Part shown: in pieces, positions 1 to 8,154 of the stretch
Numbering within the stretch: the first letter of the stretch is position 1
Layout: the number at the start of each line of letters is the position of its first letter
DNA from: Herbidospora daliensis
GTDB taxonomy: Bacteria > Actinomycetota > Actinomycetes > Streptosporangiales > Streptosporangiaceae
Assembly: GCF_001570585.1 (NCBI RefSeq)
Contig: NZ_BBXF01000003.1
Coordinates: forward strand, 717,353 to 781,352
DNA: 64,000 nucleotides
Reading direction: 5' to 3'
Position numbers and translations under genes: made by a program
The notes under the pieces: generated by a model
Database searches by the model: none
The model's input: only the letters and a program-made list of their open reading frames with translations
Told to the model about the DNA's origin: nothing

Positions 1-2
1 AC

Positions 3-182
3 GGGTCCGCCGATCTTGACGTGCCGCTGCAGAGCATCGTCATGGAGCACGACGAGGCCGATCGGGCCGCCGAAATTCTGCACAGCCAGCCCGTTCCCGA
101 CCGGCTCGCCGCCTTGGAGCGCCGTTTCGCCGAGATCACCGGGGAGGCGCAGTCCCCCGTCCGGCGGGACGACGCGGTGTGA
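3..182 (+). CDS. C-terminal end of an unidentified protein (5' partial)
   Basis: An open frame enters from the left edge and stops with TGA, giving the last 59 residues of a protein. The fragment is rich in Asp, Glu, Ala and Arg and reads as mostly helical, for example around LAALERRFAEITGEAQ. I recognise no domain in it. It converges on the large LuxR-type regulator, with only about 15 bp between the two stops. Codon use fits a real gene (third positions mostly G or C). The function cannot be judged from this piece. Confidence 0.6.
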   Translation, partial: GSADLDVPLQSIVMEHDEADRAAEILHSQPVPDRLAALERRFAEITGEAQSPVRRDDAV

Positions 183-197
183 GCGCGCTCGGCGTGC

Positions 198-2867
198 CTA
201 CGCGGTCGGCCGCAGTCCTGGCAGTTCCCTGAGCTGCCTGCGGGAGGTGATCCCCAGCTTCCGGAAGACGTTGCGCAGGTGGGCGTCGACGGTACGCGGG
301 CTGATGAACAGGCGGGCGGCGGCTTCTTTCGAGGTGGCGCCCTCGGCGACCAGCCGGGCGATGTGCAGTTCCTGCATGGTGAGCTGGTCGCGGGCGTGGC
401 CGGAGCGGCTGCGCGCGGTCTCGCCCGTGGCGCGCAGCTCGTCGGCGGCGCGGCGGGCGAACGCCTCGAGCCCCGCGGTGGACAGGAGTTCGTGCGCCGT
501 GCGCAGGTGTGGCCGGCAGTCCTGCCTGCGGCCGGCGCGTCGCAACCATTCCCCGTACAGCAGGTGCGCTCTGGCCCGGTACGGGAGCAGCGGGCTCTTC
601 GCGAGGAGCTCGATCGCCTCCCGGTAGTCGTCCTCCAGCCCGGTCACCAGACCGCGTGCGTAGGCTGCGATCCCCAGGCCGGTCGGGGTCCCGCTGGCCC
701 GCGTGCGTTCGGTCAGCAACGCGAGGCCGGTGACGGCGGTCTCGCGTTCACCGCATCGGACGGCTCCCTCCACCAGTTCCGGCAGGGAGAACCCGCCGAG
801 GAAGAGGTCTCCGCCGGCGGTCGCCAGCCGGGCGGCGGCGAGCGCCTTCGGGTAGTCGGCGAGCCCGTTGTGCAGGACGGCGCTCGCCCAGTGGACGTTG
901 GCGACCAGGTGTCCCGAGCTGGACGCCAACGCGGCGGCCTCGGCGAACAGCGGGGCCGCCTCCGCACGGTGTCCGCGCATCGCGGCCAGCTGTAATCGGT
1001 GATAGACGGTCGGCGGCCCGCCGGTCGCGTCGGCGATGGCCTCCTCCTCCGCGATCGCGGCCATCGCCCGGTCGAGGTCGCCCGCCAGCACCGCGGCGGC
1101 GGCGGTCTGGCCGAGGCCGAGCCGTAGCACGAGCGGTGTCCCCGACTCCCGGCCGTTCGCCGCCAGCCAATCCACGAGCCGCATGTGGACGTCCGGGTCC
1201 CACAACTCACCGGCGAGCATGACCGCGAGCGCGGGCTGGCGGGTCCACAGCGGACCCGCGGCGCCGTCGAGCGCCTCCCGGAGCAGCGGCACGGCCGCCC
1301 GGTGCCCGTCAGACCGCAACGCGGTCAGCGCGTCGAGCACGTCGGGGGTCTTCGGGTCGCGAGGGGGGAAGGACGTCACCTCGTCCAGGACCATCTCCAG
1401 CACCCCGGTCGCGCGGCCGACCAGCAGGCTCGTCTCCAGCGCCGCCAGGCAGCACTCACGGGCGCGGACGGGGTCGAGCGGCGCGAGCCGTCGCGCGGCC
1501 CGCAGCATGTGCGCCGGTCCGGTGCCGTCGTCCACCTGGGCGAAGGCCATCCGGCCGCGTAACAGGTCGGCCTCCGCCTGCTGGAACTCGTCCAGGCCCC
1601 ACCGCTCGGACGTCCTGATCAGGTCGACGGCCCGTTCGACGGCGCCCGCCTCGACGTGCGCACGTGCCGCCGCGAGGGTCCGCCTGATCCGCCGAGCGGG
1701 GTCGAGCGTCAGTTCCGCGGCGCGGTCGAGGAACGCGGCCGCGGCGACGACGCCGCCCCGCCCCTGGGCGCGGGACGCCGACCGGGCCAGTTCGGCGGCG
1801 ACGTCCTCGTCCGGCGCGGCGGCGGCCTGGGCGCGGTGCCAGGCCCGCCGGTCGGGGTCGGCCGCCGGGTCGGTGACCTCGGCGAGGACACGGTGCGCGA
1901 GCAACCGTTCGGCGGGCTGGGCTCCCGCGTACGCCGCGATCCGCGCGAGCGGATGGTGAAAGCGCACCCGGGTGCCGAACTGGATCAGACCTGTGGCGGT
2001 GGCGGCCGACGCCGCCGCGGCGGAGATGCCGGCCCGGCTCGCGGCGGGCCACAACAACCCGGGGTCGCCGGTCGGGTCGGCGCCCGCGATCGTGAGCAGG
2101 AGCCGCGCCTCCGCCGGCAGGGCGGCCAGCGCGGCGTGGTAGCCGTGCTCGACGCGGGACGGCACCGGCGTGCTCTCCGGCAGGGCGAACCCGCCGGCTC
2201 TCGGCAGGGCGAGCAGCGCGAGAGGGTTTCCGCGGGCCTCGGCGACGAGCCGGTCACGAACCTGCTCGTCGAGCGTCTCGTGGCGCTGCGCCGCGAGCAG
2301 GGCCCGCGCGTCCGCGTCGCCGAGCCCCTCGACGGTCAGCCCCGGCAGGACGTCGAGCCCGTTCGAAGGGGCCGGCGTCCGGACCGCGAGCACCACGGCC
2401 ACCGGTTCGACGGAGACGCGCCGGGCCAGGAAGGCCAGGGCCTCCGTCGAGGCCGCGTCCAGCCATTGCGCGTCGTCGACGACGCACAACACCGGACGTT
2501 CCCGGGCCGCCGCCGTCAGGAGCCCCAGCACCGCCAGCCCGATCCGGAACACATCCGGTGTTCCCGTCGCCATTCCGAACGCGACCCGGACGGCCTGACC
2601 GTGCTGCGCGGGCAGTTCGGGCAGGTGACGCAGCACCGGCTGGCACAACTGGTGCAGCGCGGCGAACGGCAGCTCGGCCTCGAACTCGGCCCCCGACGCG
2701 CGTACCACGTGGAACCCGGTCGCCGCTTCCTCCACGTGCCGCAGCAGAGCGCTCTTGCCGATGCCCGCCTCACCGCGCAGGACCAGCGCACCGCCGTTTC
2801 CCTCTTTCGCCGCGCCGGTCAGATCGTCGAGGCGTCGCGTCTCGTGACGCCTGCCGAACATGCGCAC
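198..2867 (-). CDS. LAL-type (large ATP-binding LuxR family) transcriptional regulator
   Basis: An 889-residue cytoplasmic regulator. An N-terminal AAA/NTPase module carries Walker A GEAGIGKS (about residues 32-39) and a Walker B-like segment, VLCVVDDAQWLD (about 126-137). A long helical TPR-like middle region follows. The last 65 residues form a LuxR/GerE helix-turn-helix with EGATSKEAAARLFISPRTVD and HLRNVFRKLGI. Length and order match the LAL family (MalT-like signal ATPases), which switch on sugar or secondary-metabolite genes after ligand and ATP binding. It is transcribed alone and its target is not apparent. The start MRMFGRR sits right before the NTPase domain as in homologues. Confidence 0.9.
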   Translation of the reverse strand: MRMFGRRHETRRLDDLTGAAKEGNGGALVLRGEAGIGKSALLRHVEEAATGFHVVRASGAEFEAELPFAALHQLCQPVLRHLPELPAQHGQAVRVAFGMATGTPDVFRIGLAVLGLLTAAARERPVLCVVDDAQWLDAASTEALAFLARRVSVEPVAVVLAVRTPAPSNGLDVLPGLTVEGLGDADARALLAAQRHETLDEQVRDRLVAEARGNPLALLALPRAGGFALPESTPVPSRVEHGYHAALAALPAEARLLLTIAGADPTGDPGLLWPAASRAGISAAAASAATATGLIQFGTRVRFHHPLARIAAYAGAQPAERLLAHRVLAEVTDPAADPDRRAWHRAQAAAAPDEDVAAELARSASRAQGRGGVVAAAAFLDRAAELTLDPARRIRRTLAAARAHVEAGAVERAVDLIRTSERWGLDEFQQAEADLLRGRMAFAQVDDGTGPAHMLRAARRLAPLDPVRARECCLAALETSLLVGRATGVLEMVLDEVTSFPPRDPKTPDVLDALTALRSDGHRAAVPLLREALDGAAGPLWTRQPALAVMLAGELWDPDVHMRLVDWLAANGRESGTPLVLRLGLGQTAAAAVLAGDLDRAMAAIAEEEAIADATGGPPTVYHRLQLAAMRGHRAEAAPLFAEAAALASSSGHLVANVHWASAVLHNGLADYPKALAAARLATAGGDLFLGGFSLPELVEGAVRCGERETAVTGLALLTERTRASGTPTGLGIAAYARGLVTGLEDDYREAIELLAKSPLLPYRARAHLLYGEWLRRAGRRQDCRPHLRTAHELLSTAGLEAFARRAADELRATGETARSRSGHARDQLTMQELHIARLVAEGATSKEAAARLFISPRTVDAHLRNVFRKLGITSRRQLRELPGLRPTA

Positions 2868-2912
2868 AGTGGGTACCCTAACCGGGCGATTCCACTGCGG
2901 AAGAGTTCGTTG

Positions 2913-3659
2913 TCAGTTCCCGGCCGTCGAACCCTCGACCCTGGCCTTCAGGTCCTGAAGCCACAGGTCCAGCCCACCGCCGAGCATGGCGGCGACGGCG
3001 TCGTAGTCGGGCCCCTTCAGCGAGTCCAGGAAGGCGGCCTCCCAGGATTCCTCGGTGTGCACGTGGGTGACGCCGTCCTTCTCGGTGAACGTCCACAGGT
3101 GGACGCCCTTGTCGATGGAGATCGCCTTACCGATCGCCGGGCCCTCCCAGATCACGCACTCGCCCGGCTCCAGCCGCTTGACGCTCGACGTGATCGACAG
3201 GGTGTCCGCCGGGGAGAACTTCGACTCGGGGACGGGCGTCGTCCACCGGAACTTCGACGTGTCGGACAGGGGCCCGGGGTCGAGGCGCTCGATGGTCGCG
3301 ATCGCCTTCTGCCAGCCCGCCCATCCCTCCACGTCGATGTGGGTCTCCCAGACCTGCCGCAGGGGCGCGTTGATCACGATTTCCGAGGAGCTCGTGACGG
3401 GTGCCTCAAGGTCGATGCCCATCCCATCGCACTTCTCGCCCTTGCCCGGTGCTGCCTTGACCGGGGACTCGGCGGAGGGCTCGGCCGAGGGCTCGACGGC
3501 AGGTGCGGCGGCACTCGACCTGGCACGCGACTCGTCGCCGTCACCGGGTCCGCACCCGGTGACGGCAGCCGCGAGTCCCACGGCCACCGCGGCGATCCTC
3601 GCGACGGGCCGACGTGTCGAGTTGGAAAGGCGCATGTCCATCCTTGTTCTGTCGGTCAT
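2913..3659 (-). CDS. Secreted SRPBCC (START-like) domain lipoprotein
   Basis: About 248 residues. The N-terminus has a basic stretch, a hydrophobic Ala/Val core and the lipobox VTGC, so it is probably a lipoprotein anchored outside the membrane. A low-complexity Ala/Ser/Pro/Glu linker leads to an SRPBCC/polyketide-cyclase-like fold, which typically forms a hydrophobic pocket. Seen segments include EIVINAPLRQVWETHIDVEG and the C-terminal helix GGGLDLWLQDLKARVEG. The frame stays open upstream to 4028, but that part has no protein-like composition; the MTDRTRMDMR or the inner MRLSNSTRR start is preferred because it places the signal peptide at the N-terminus. The ligand is unknown. Confidence 0.75.
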   Translation of the reverse strand: MTDRTRMDMRLSNSTRRPVARIAAVAVGLAAAVTGCGPGDGDESRARSSAAAPAVEPSAEPSAESPVKAAPGKGEKCDGMGIDLEAPVTSSSEIVINAPLRQVWETHIDVEGWAGWQKAIATIERLDPGPLSDTSKFRWTTPVPESKFSPADTLSITSSVKRLEPGECVIWEGPAIGKAISIDKGVHLWTFTEKDGVTHVHTEESWEAAFLDSLKGPDYDAVAAMLGGGLDLWLQDLKARVEGSTAGN

Positions 3660-4125
3660 GTCACCGCTCGCCGGCCGGCGAGCGGAGTGAACGGCATTCC
3701 TGCCGAGGCCAGGAGTGCAGGTGCTTCCGCGGCCCGACGGCGGCGGCATATTGAGAGCGGCGTGCCCGCGGGGCCGCGTTGCCGGCCGCCGGTGATTCCC
3801 CTGCACCGGTTCGTCGTCGTGGACGTGGAGCCGCACACCCTCAACGGTGTCCGCGTGGACGCCCAAGGCGCTGCGCGCCATCGCCATCGGCGATGCCGGG
3901 TGGTGTCGGTGCGGTGCGACGTTCCATGGGCGACACCATTCCGCGCCGGCTGGTGTCGTCGCGTCGGTGAAAATTGCGTAGATTCGCCGATCTGCGCATG
4001 CCGATGGTTCTGTCCCATCTGGACTCACCGTTCGGCGGGCGGGTGTCGGCGCGCCGGGCAGGCTGGTCGTCGTTTTCCAGCCAGATGGTGCGGCCGGGAT
4101 GGTCGTCGTGAGGGAACGCCGACCG
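3660..4125. other. Non-coding stretch, no supported gene
   Basis: Open frames exist on both strands because of the high GC, but their translations are Arg/Pro/Thr-rich and lack domain character. I see no tRNA, hairpin terminator or repeat worth naming. It lies between two minus-strand genes and presumably carries the promoter of the SRPBCC lipoprotein gene. Confidence 0.5.
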
Positions 4126-4956
4126 CTATGACGCGGTGTGTTCCCGCCCGGTCAGCCGGTCCAGCTTTTCGCGGGCGTCCGTGCCCGGTCGGGGCGTCAG
4201 GACGACGAGGCGGAGGTCGGTGGTCTGGGTGGTCAGGACCGAGGTGTCCAGGGGGATCGCGCCCACGTCGGGATGGACGGCGGTCTTGTGGGCACTCTCA
4301 TGGACGGCCACGTCCCCCAGCGCCCACAAGCGGCGGAAGCGGTCGTTCCCGGCCAGCCGGGAGATCAGCGCCGCCACGTCGGGGTCATCCGGATAGCGGG
4401 CGCTGGTCGCGCGCAGGTCGGCCACCAAAGACTGCTCGAAGTACGCGCGCTCGCTGTCGGTCTGCCGGACCCGAGGGTTGCGAGACTCGAACTGGGTGAT
4501 CATCGCGTTGCGGTCGTCGGCATGCGCGTCGCCAGGATCTCCGAAGGTCGCCGCGAACAACCGGTTCCAGTGCAGGAGACGCCACGCGGCGTCATAGACG
4601 GCCAGTGGCGTGTCATCGAGCTGGTCGATGACACGGTGCAGACTGCCTGGGATGAGGCCCGGGATCCGGCCCGGGTTCGCGGCCAGGCCGGCCAAGCGCA
4701 TCAGGTGCGCCTCTTCGTCGTCGGAGAGCCTCAACGCGCGGGCCAAGGAGGCGCAGACCTGCGCCGACGGCGTCGCCGCCCGCCCCTGTTCCAGGCGCGC
4801 CACGTATTCGACGGAGATGCCGGCCAACGCCGCCAGTTCGCCGCGCCGCAAACCGGCTACCCGGCGCGGTGAGGCGTTCGCGAGATCGACCGCGGCCGGG
4901 TCCATGCGGTCCCGCCACGCCCGGAGAACGGCGCCGAGTTCGTTCATGGACGACAT
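4126..4956 (-). CDS. XRE-family regulator with MmyB-like ligand-binding domain
   Basis: A 276-residue regulator. Residues about 25-80 form an XRE helix-turn-helix (ELAALAGISVEYVARLEQGR, then PSAQVCASLARALRLSDDE). The rest matches the MmyB-like ligand-binding domain, with a conserved LAVYDAAWRLLHWNRLFAATFGD segment region and a C-terminal TPRPGTDAREKL tail. This family is abundant in actinobacteria, binds a small, possibly fatty, ligand and often controls a divergently transcribed oxidoreductase or enzyme gene. Here the divergent neighbour is a VOC-family gene starting 104 bp away, and a palindrome lies between them. Confidence 0.88.
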   Translation of the reverse strand: MSSMNELGAVLRAWRDRMDPAAVDLANASPRRVAGLRRGELAALAGISVEYVARLEQGRAATPSAQVCASLARALRLSDDEEAHLMRLAGLAANPGRIPGLIPGSLHRVIDQLDDTPLAVYDAAWRLLHWNRLFAATFGDPGDAHADDRNAMITQFESRNPRVRQTDSERAYFEQSLVADLRATSARYPDDPDVAALISRLAGNDRFRRLWALGDVAVHESAHKTAVHPDVGAIPLDTSVLTTQTTDLRLVVLTPRPGTDAREKLDRLTGREHTAS

Positions 4957-4978
4957 GCTCCATCATCGTTCACCCACC

Positions 4979-4997
4979 TACCACAGGCTGGGTGGTA
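4979..4997. promoter_or_regulatory. Candidate operator between MmyB-type regulator and VOC gene
   Basis: TACCACAGGCTGGGTGGTA is a perfect inverted repeat with 6-bp arms (TACCAC/GTGGTA) around a 7-bp spacer, placed in the divergent intergenic region. Its position suits an operator for the XRE regulator acting on both promoters. The assignment is by position and symmetry only. Confidence 0.4.
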
Positions 4998-5059
4998 CCG
5001 GCGATACGCGGAAAACCCGTACCTTCCACCCGTGCGGCTCGTCCATGCATGGTCGGATC

Positions 5060-5560
5060 ATGAGCAAAGTGACCAGGATGAACCACATCGGGGTGCCGGT
5101 CAGTGATCTCGCGCGATCCGTGAGGTGGTACGAGGACGTCCTCGGCATCGCGCCGAACGGCGTCACGATCGCGGCCGCGAACCCGGCGCTCGGCGCGGTC
5201 GTGGAAGTCGAGAACCCGTCGATGCGGGCGTCGTTTCTGCTGGCCGGCGACAACGTCCTCATCGAACTCATCCAGTACGACAGCCCACGGCCGATGCCCT
5301 TCGCGGGCCGCAACTGCGACGTCGGCGTCATGCACCTCTGCTTCGAGGTCGACGATCTCGACGCGGCGCACCGCGACCTGCTGGAGCGAGGTGTGCACGT
5401 CAACGCGGACCCGGTGGTCCTGCAGGACGGCGAGGGCGTGGAGGCGGGGGTGCTGGCCGGGACGAAGATCCTCTACCTGCGGGATCCCGACGGGATCCAG
5501 CTGGAACTGTTCGAGCTGCCCGACCAGGCGGTCCAAGGGCGCTCCGTCGAACAGAAATGA
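5060..5560 (+). CDS. VOC-superfamily (glyoxalase/dioxygenase-like) protein
   Basis: A 166-residue single-module vicinal oxygen chelate protein. It begins MNHIGVPVSDLARSVRWYED, the usual first beta-alpha-beta unit with a metal-ligand His, continues through GVMHLCFEVDDLDAAHRDL with the second His, and ends at YLRDPDGIQLELFELP with the family's Glu in the last strand. Such proteins are lyases, isomerases, dioxygenases or resistance proteins acting on small organic substrates; the substrate here is not deducible. The frame extends far upstream, but MSKVTRMNHIG puts the start at the domain edge. A second ATG 15 bp upstream (MHGRI) is an alternative. Confidence 0.85.
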   Translation: MSKVTRMNHIGVPVSDLARSVRWYEDVLGIAPNGVTIAAANPALGAVVEVENPSMRASFLLAGDNVLIELIQYDSPRPMPFAGRNCDVGVMHLCFEVDDLDAAHRDLLERGVHVNADPVVLQDGEGVEAGVLAGTKILYLRDPDGIQLELFELPDQAVQGRSVEQK

Positions 5561-5628
5561 TCATCTGGGAAAGGGCCGGCTGAGCTCCGGCAGGGCCACA
5601 TGCCAAGAAGTGATGCCGAGGTGACCTG

Positions 5629-5706
5629 GTCGATCCCCGTCTCATAGCCGCTGACTTCGACGCACCGGGTGAAGGCGGTGTTGGTGACCGGGTGGCGGTC
5701 GAGCAG
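5629..5706 (-). pseudogene. Remnant of a formylglycine-generating enzyme/SUMF1-family gene
   Basis: The minus-strand frame reads LDRHPVTNTAFTRCVEVSGY followed by ETGID. This matches the N-terminal block of the FGE/SUMF1 (sulfatase-modifying factor) family, whose consensus is roughly D-x-x-PVTNxxFxxFVxATGYxT. The rest of the roughly 300-residue enzyme is missing and the frame runs into unrelated sequence, so this is a short fossil. It lies directly downstream of the MoaD-like remnant in the same frame. The call rests on motif recall, not a search. Confidence 0.4.
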
Positions 5707-5760
5707 GGAGGGTTCGATCGCGCAGCTCGTCGAGACACCAGGAGCGAGGGCAGGACTGGG

Positions 5761-5992
5761 CGCCTTGGCGGCGGGGATGGCGACTACTTCCCGGTCGGCC
5801 GGCAGAGGGGTTTTCTCGCCGTCCAGCTTGCGGATGTCGTCTCCATCCACGTAGAGGTTCACCCAGCTCGCCAGCCGGTCCTGTCCGGTCAGGACGCGGG
5901 TGGTTCTCGGCGAGCCAGGCGATGGCGCGCACGGCCGCCGCAATCGGAGACGCGAGGCTGACCCATGCCGATGGGATGACGATGAGGGTCAC
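5761..5992 (-). pseudogene. Frameshifted MoaD/ThiS-family sulfur-carrier remnant
   Basis: Two adjacent minus-strand frames together spell a small ubiquitin-like sulfur carrier. From a GTG near 5992 the first reads VTLIVIPSAW, then VRAIAWLAENHP. Near 5900 the frame changes and the match continues with TGQDRLASWVNLYVDGDDIR, KLDGEKTPLPADREVVAIPA. The block VNxYVDGxDIRxLDGxxTPL is typical of actinobacterial MoaD/ThiS proteins. The C-terminal Gly-Gly needed for adenylation and thiocarboxylation is absent (PAAKAPSP instead), so the product would be inactive even without the frameshift. No MoeB/ThiF or cysteine-synthase partner is nearby. Confidence 0.55.
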
Positions 5993-6192
5993 GGCCTCAG
6001 GCCGCCCGTCCGGCCCGGGAGACCATGGGTTCAATCCCGCTGCTCGACGACGGTTCTCCTCCGCGACGGCCGCGGCGGGTGCTTAATCCTCGACATCGCC
6101 CAAGGCCGACCTCGACCGCGCACCGAGACCGTAGTTGATCTCGCGCACACCTTCCCTCTGGACGCCGCCCAGCAGGAGGAGTGGGACCGCGC
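5993..6192. other. Worn intergenic stretch, possible coding fossil on the plus strand
   Basis: No intact gene is supported. A plus-strand frame ending at 6205 closes with TVVDLAHTFPLDAAQQEEWD, which looks like real protein, but its upstream part does not. It overlaps the 3' end of the kinase-like gene on the other strand. I read it as the tail of a decayed gene of unknown type. Confidence 0.3.
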
Positions 6193-7008
6193 CTATCCGA
6201 GCTGAGACCGGGCATCCCGCCAGGCGGCGCAGAACTCGGGCAACGAGGCGTGGCGTTCGGCGGGGTCGGGGCGGCAGGCCCGCGTGACCACCTCCTGCAG
6301 CGGCCCGGGGAGGTGGTCGCCGAGGAAGACCCGGACGGTGCGGCCCATGGTGAAGACGCTGGTGCGCTGGTCGATGAGCGCGCCCAGGGTGAACTCCTCG
6401 GGGGCCATGAAACGGGACGAGCCGAACATGCGGCCCATGTCGTTGCGGTAGGGCCCCGGGCGGTAGGTGTCCAGGTCGATCACGGAGACGTGGCGGGTCG
6501 TGAAGTCGTAGATGAGGCAACCGTCGTAGAAGTCCCCGGCCACTTCGCCGTCCCGGCCCAGCAGGTCGTGGACGTCGAAGACGGTGTCCAAAACGGCGAG
6601 GATGCGCTCGGCGGGCAGACTCCGGAACCGGTGGAAGGCCGAGGTGGGGTCGTCTCGGTGTTCGCGCGGGACCCCGACCAACTCGCCGTCGGCCCAGGCG
6701 TAGACGAGCATCGGGCCGTGCGCCGACTCGACGACCGTGTGCAGGGCCGGCAGCGCCGGGTGCCGGTAGGCCAGCGCGAGCCTGACCGCGTTTCGCAGCA
6801 GGTCGACGCGCTGGGCGTGGTCGAGGAAGGGGGTGTGGCCGGGGTGGCCCGCGGTCTTCACGAAGCAGCGTTCGCCGTCGATGACGACGCCGTAGGAGAC
6901 GTTGCCGGAGTCCTGCCGGTCGAAGTGGGCGAAGACGGTTCCCAGCCGGGAGAGGTAGTGGTCGGGGGCCTCATCGGGCAGGGGCGGCGTTGCTACCGTC
7001 ACCGGCAT
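6193..7008 (-). CDS. Protein kinase-like fold protein (atypical)
   Basis: About 271 residues. It has N-lobe features (NVSYGVVIDGERCFVKTAG, with the VAIK-type Lys as FVKTA) and a C-lobe with GDFYDGCLIYDF, VSVIDLDTY (DFG-like IDLD) and SSRFMAPEEF, which resembles the activation-segment APE motif. The ending RACRPDPAERHASLPEFCAAW matches the last helix of Ser/Thr kinases. The HRD loop is replaced by VAGDFYDG, so activity is uncertain; it could be a pseudokinase or small-molecule kinase. The start MPVTVATPP is chosen because AGAGAG-like Shine-Dalgarno sequence precedes it. Its start codon overlaps the start codon of the next, divergent gene. Confidence 0.7.
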   Translation of the reverse strand: MPVTVATPPLPDEAPDHYLSRLGTVFAHFDRQDSGNVSYGVVIDGERCFVKTAGHPGHTPFLDHAQRVDLLRNAVRLALAYRHPALPALHTVVESAHGPMLVYAWADGELVGVPREHRDDPTSAFHRFRSLPAERILAVLDTVFDVHDLLGRDGEVAGDFYDGCLIYDFTTRHVSVIDLDTYRPGPYRNDMGRMFGSSRFMAPEEFTLGALIDQRTSVFTMGRTVRVFLGDHLPGPLQEVVTRACRPDPAERHASLPEFCAAWRDARSQLG

Positions 7009-7201
7009 GAACGGCTCTCTTTCTGACGAAGAGTTCGACACCCTGAACGGCCTGCTGCGCCGCCTGTCGGAGTACGACCTGGACCAGTTCCTGCTCTGGA
7101 AGTTGCAGACCACCTACGGCAGGGTCTACATCAGCATCACACGTGACCACTGGCCCGGATCGTCCGACGAGACGTACAACGAGCTACCCCCGCTCCGATG
7201 A
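7007..7201 (+). CDS. Small hypothetical protein
   Basis: A 64-residue acidic/aromatic protein (SDEEFDTLNGLLRRLSEYDL, then DQFLLWKLQTTYGRVYISIT). Its composition looks like a true folded small protein, but I do not recognise the family. Its ATG shares the bases CATG with the start of the divergent kinase-like gene, and its stop overlaps the ATG of the next gene (ATGA). It heads a run of small plus-strand genes ending in a SUKH-3 immunity protein, so a toxin-immunity context is possible but not shown. Confidence 0.6.
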   Translation: MNGSLSDEEFDTLNGLLRRLSEYDLDQFLLWKLQTTYGRVYISITRDHWPGSSDETYNELPPLR

Positions 7202-7485
7202 TGGTGCTCGATGAGGCCGAGATCAGAGAGCACCTCGCTGGGATGGCCCGAGCGGGCGCCGAACCGGTAGATGTCATTCGATGGCTGCGGCGCGAACTGG
7301 GCGGCAACTTCTCCGAGTTCACGCTGACCAGATATCTCGTCGGCGTATTCGACGTCCCGTTCGTGAATGTACGGCGAGCTGCCGCATGGAGAGAGTTGCC
7401 CTACGGCGCCTATCTCTCGGATGTCGAGGTGAACGAGCTGCTCACCCCGCTCGTCGTCAAAGGCGGTCATGTCGAATCCAGGTGA
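7198..7485 (+). CDS. Small hypothetical protein, translationally coupled
   Basis: A 95-residue protein with helical N-terminus (DEAEIREHLAGMARAGAEPV, DVIRWLRRELG) and a C-terminal LSDVEVNELLTPLV segment. I do not recognise it. ATG overlaps the TGA of the preceding gene, indicating coupling. GC content is lower than in the neighbouring biosynthetic genes. Together with the gene before it and the SUKH-3 gene after it, it looks like part of an acquired immunity or accessory island. Confidence 0.6.
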   Translation: MMVLDEAEIREHLAGMARAGAEPVDVIRWLRRELGGNFSEFTLTRYLVGVFDVPFVNVRRAAAWRELPYGAYLSDVEVNELLTPLVVKGGHVESR

Positions 7486-7722
7486 CTACGGGAGCACATG
7501 GCCGGATATGAGGGGCGTGCGTGCTCATCATGAGGGTCAGCCGGCGAGGAGGTATTGAGGCGCTCCGGCTTGCGTGCGCCGCTGAGAACGTGGCCGGAGG
7601 TCGCGGAGTACGCGGCCGTGCTGATCTCCAAGCGGTCAAGGTGAACTGGTCGAGCCTCTCGATCAAAGAAAAGGATGTCGCAGCTGTAATGGGTCCGTGG
7701 CAACCGACTAGGAGTGGACTCG

Positions 7723-8154
7723 TTGCACGCTGAGGTGGAGCGCATCCTGCGGGGTGCCGGATGGGAACCAGGCCGACATGTGGATACGTCGACCTGGCGT
7801 CACCTCCTGGAAGGCGACGGCTTCGTGATGCACGAGGCCGCAGAGAGGTTCCTGGGGGAGTTCGGCGGACTGTCCGTGGAATACGGCGGCGCAGGAATTT
7901 CGCGCGCCCGAGAGCCGTTCGAATTCGATCCACTTCTCGGATTAGGAGAGGATGACCGTTTTTCCGAATGGGGAGAGGTGATAGGAAAGTCACTCTTTCC
8001 TATCGGTGAGCTCGACAGGGGCAGGTTCTTTCTCGGCATCGACGAGGCGGGCGCGATCTACTTGGTGGCCGATCGGCTGGCCAGGTTCGGGGCAGGGGAT
8101 ACCGGAATAGAGCATCTCGTGCTGGGCGTAGCGCCGGAATGGCTCTGCCCTTGA
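7723..8154 (+). CDS. SUKH-3 family immunity-type protein
   Basis: About 143 residues matching the SUKH-3 fold: EAAERFLGEFGGLSVEYGG, then EPFEFDPLLGLGEDDRFSEW, GKSLFPIGELDRGRFFLGID and EAGAIYLVADRLARFG. SUKH proteins act as cytoplasmic immunity proteins against nuclease/deaminase toxins of polymorphic and contact-dependent systems, often next to YwqJ-like deaminases. No toxin gene is visible here, so this is an orphan immunity gene. The TTG at 7723 is preferred because AGGAG (7710-7714) lies 8 bp upstream; a GTG at 7714 would overlap that Shine-Dalgarno site. Confidence 0.8.
   Translation: MHAEVERILRGAGWEPGRHVDTSTWRHLLEGDGFVMHEAAERFLGEFGGLSVEYGGAGISRAREPFEFDPLLGLGEDDRFSEWGEVIGKSLFPIGELDRGRFFLGIDEAGAIYLVADRLARFGAGDTGIEHLVLGVAPEWLCP

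Noticed and set aside
3660-4028. Upstream extension of the SRPBCC lipoprotein frame
   Set aside because: It would bury the signal peptide and lipobox in the middle of the protein, and its composition is not protein-like.
1656-4499. Very long open frame on the plus strand opposite the LAL regulator and SRPBCC gene
   Set aside because: Arg/Gly/Pro-rich translation without domains, antisense to clearly recognisable genes; a GC-driven shadow.
7521-7733. Possible 70-residue gene before the SUKH-3 gene
   Set aside because: Basic, low-complexity translation without a Shine-Dalgarno site; its end overlaps the likely SUKH-3 ribosome-binding site.
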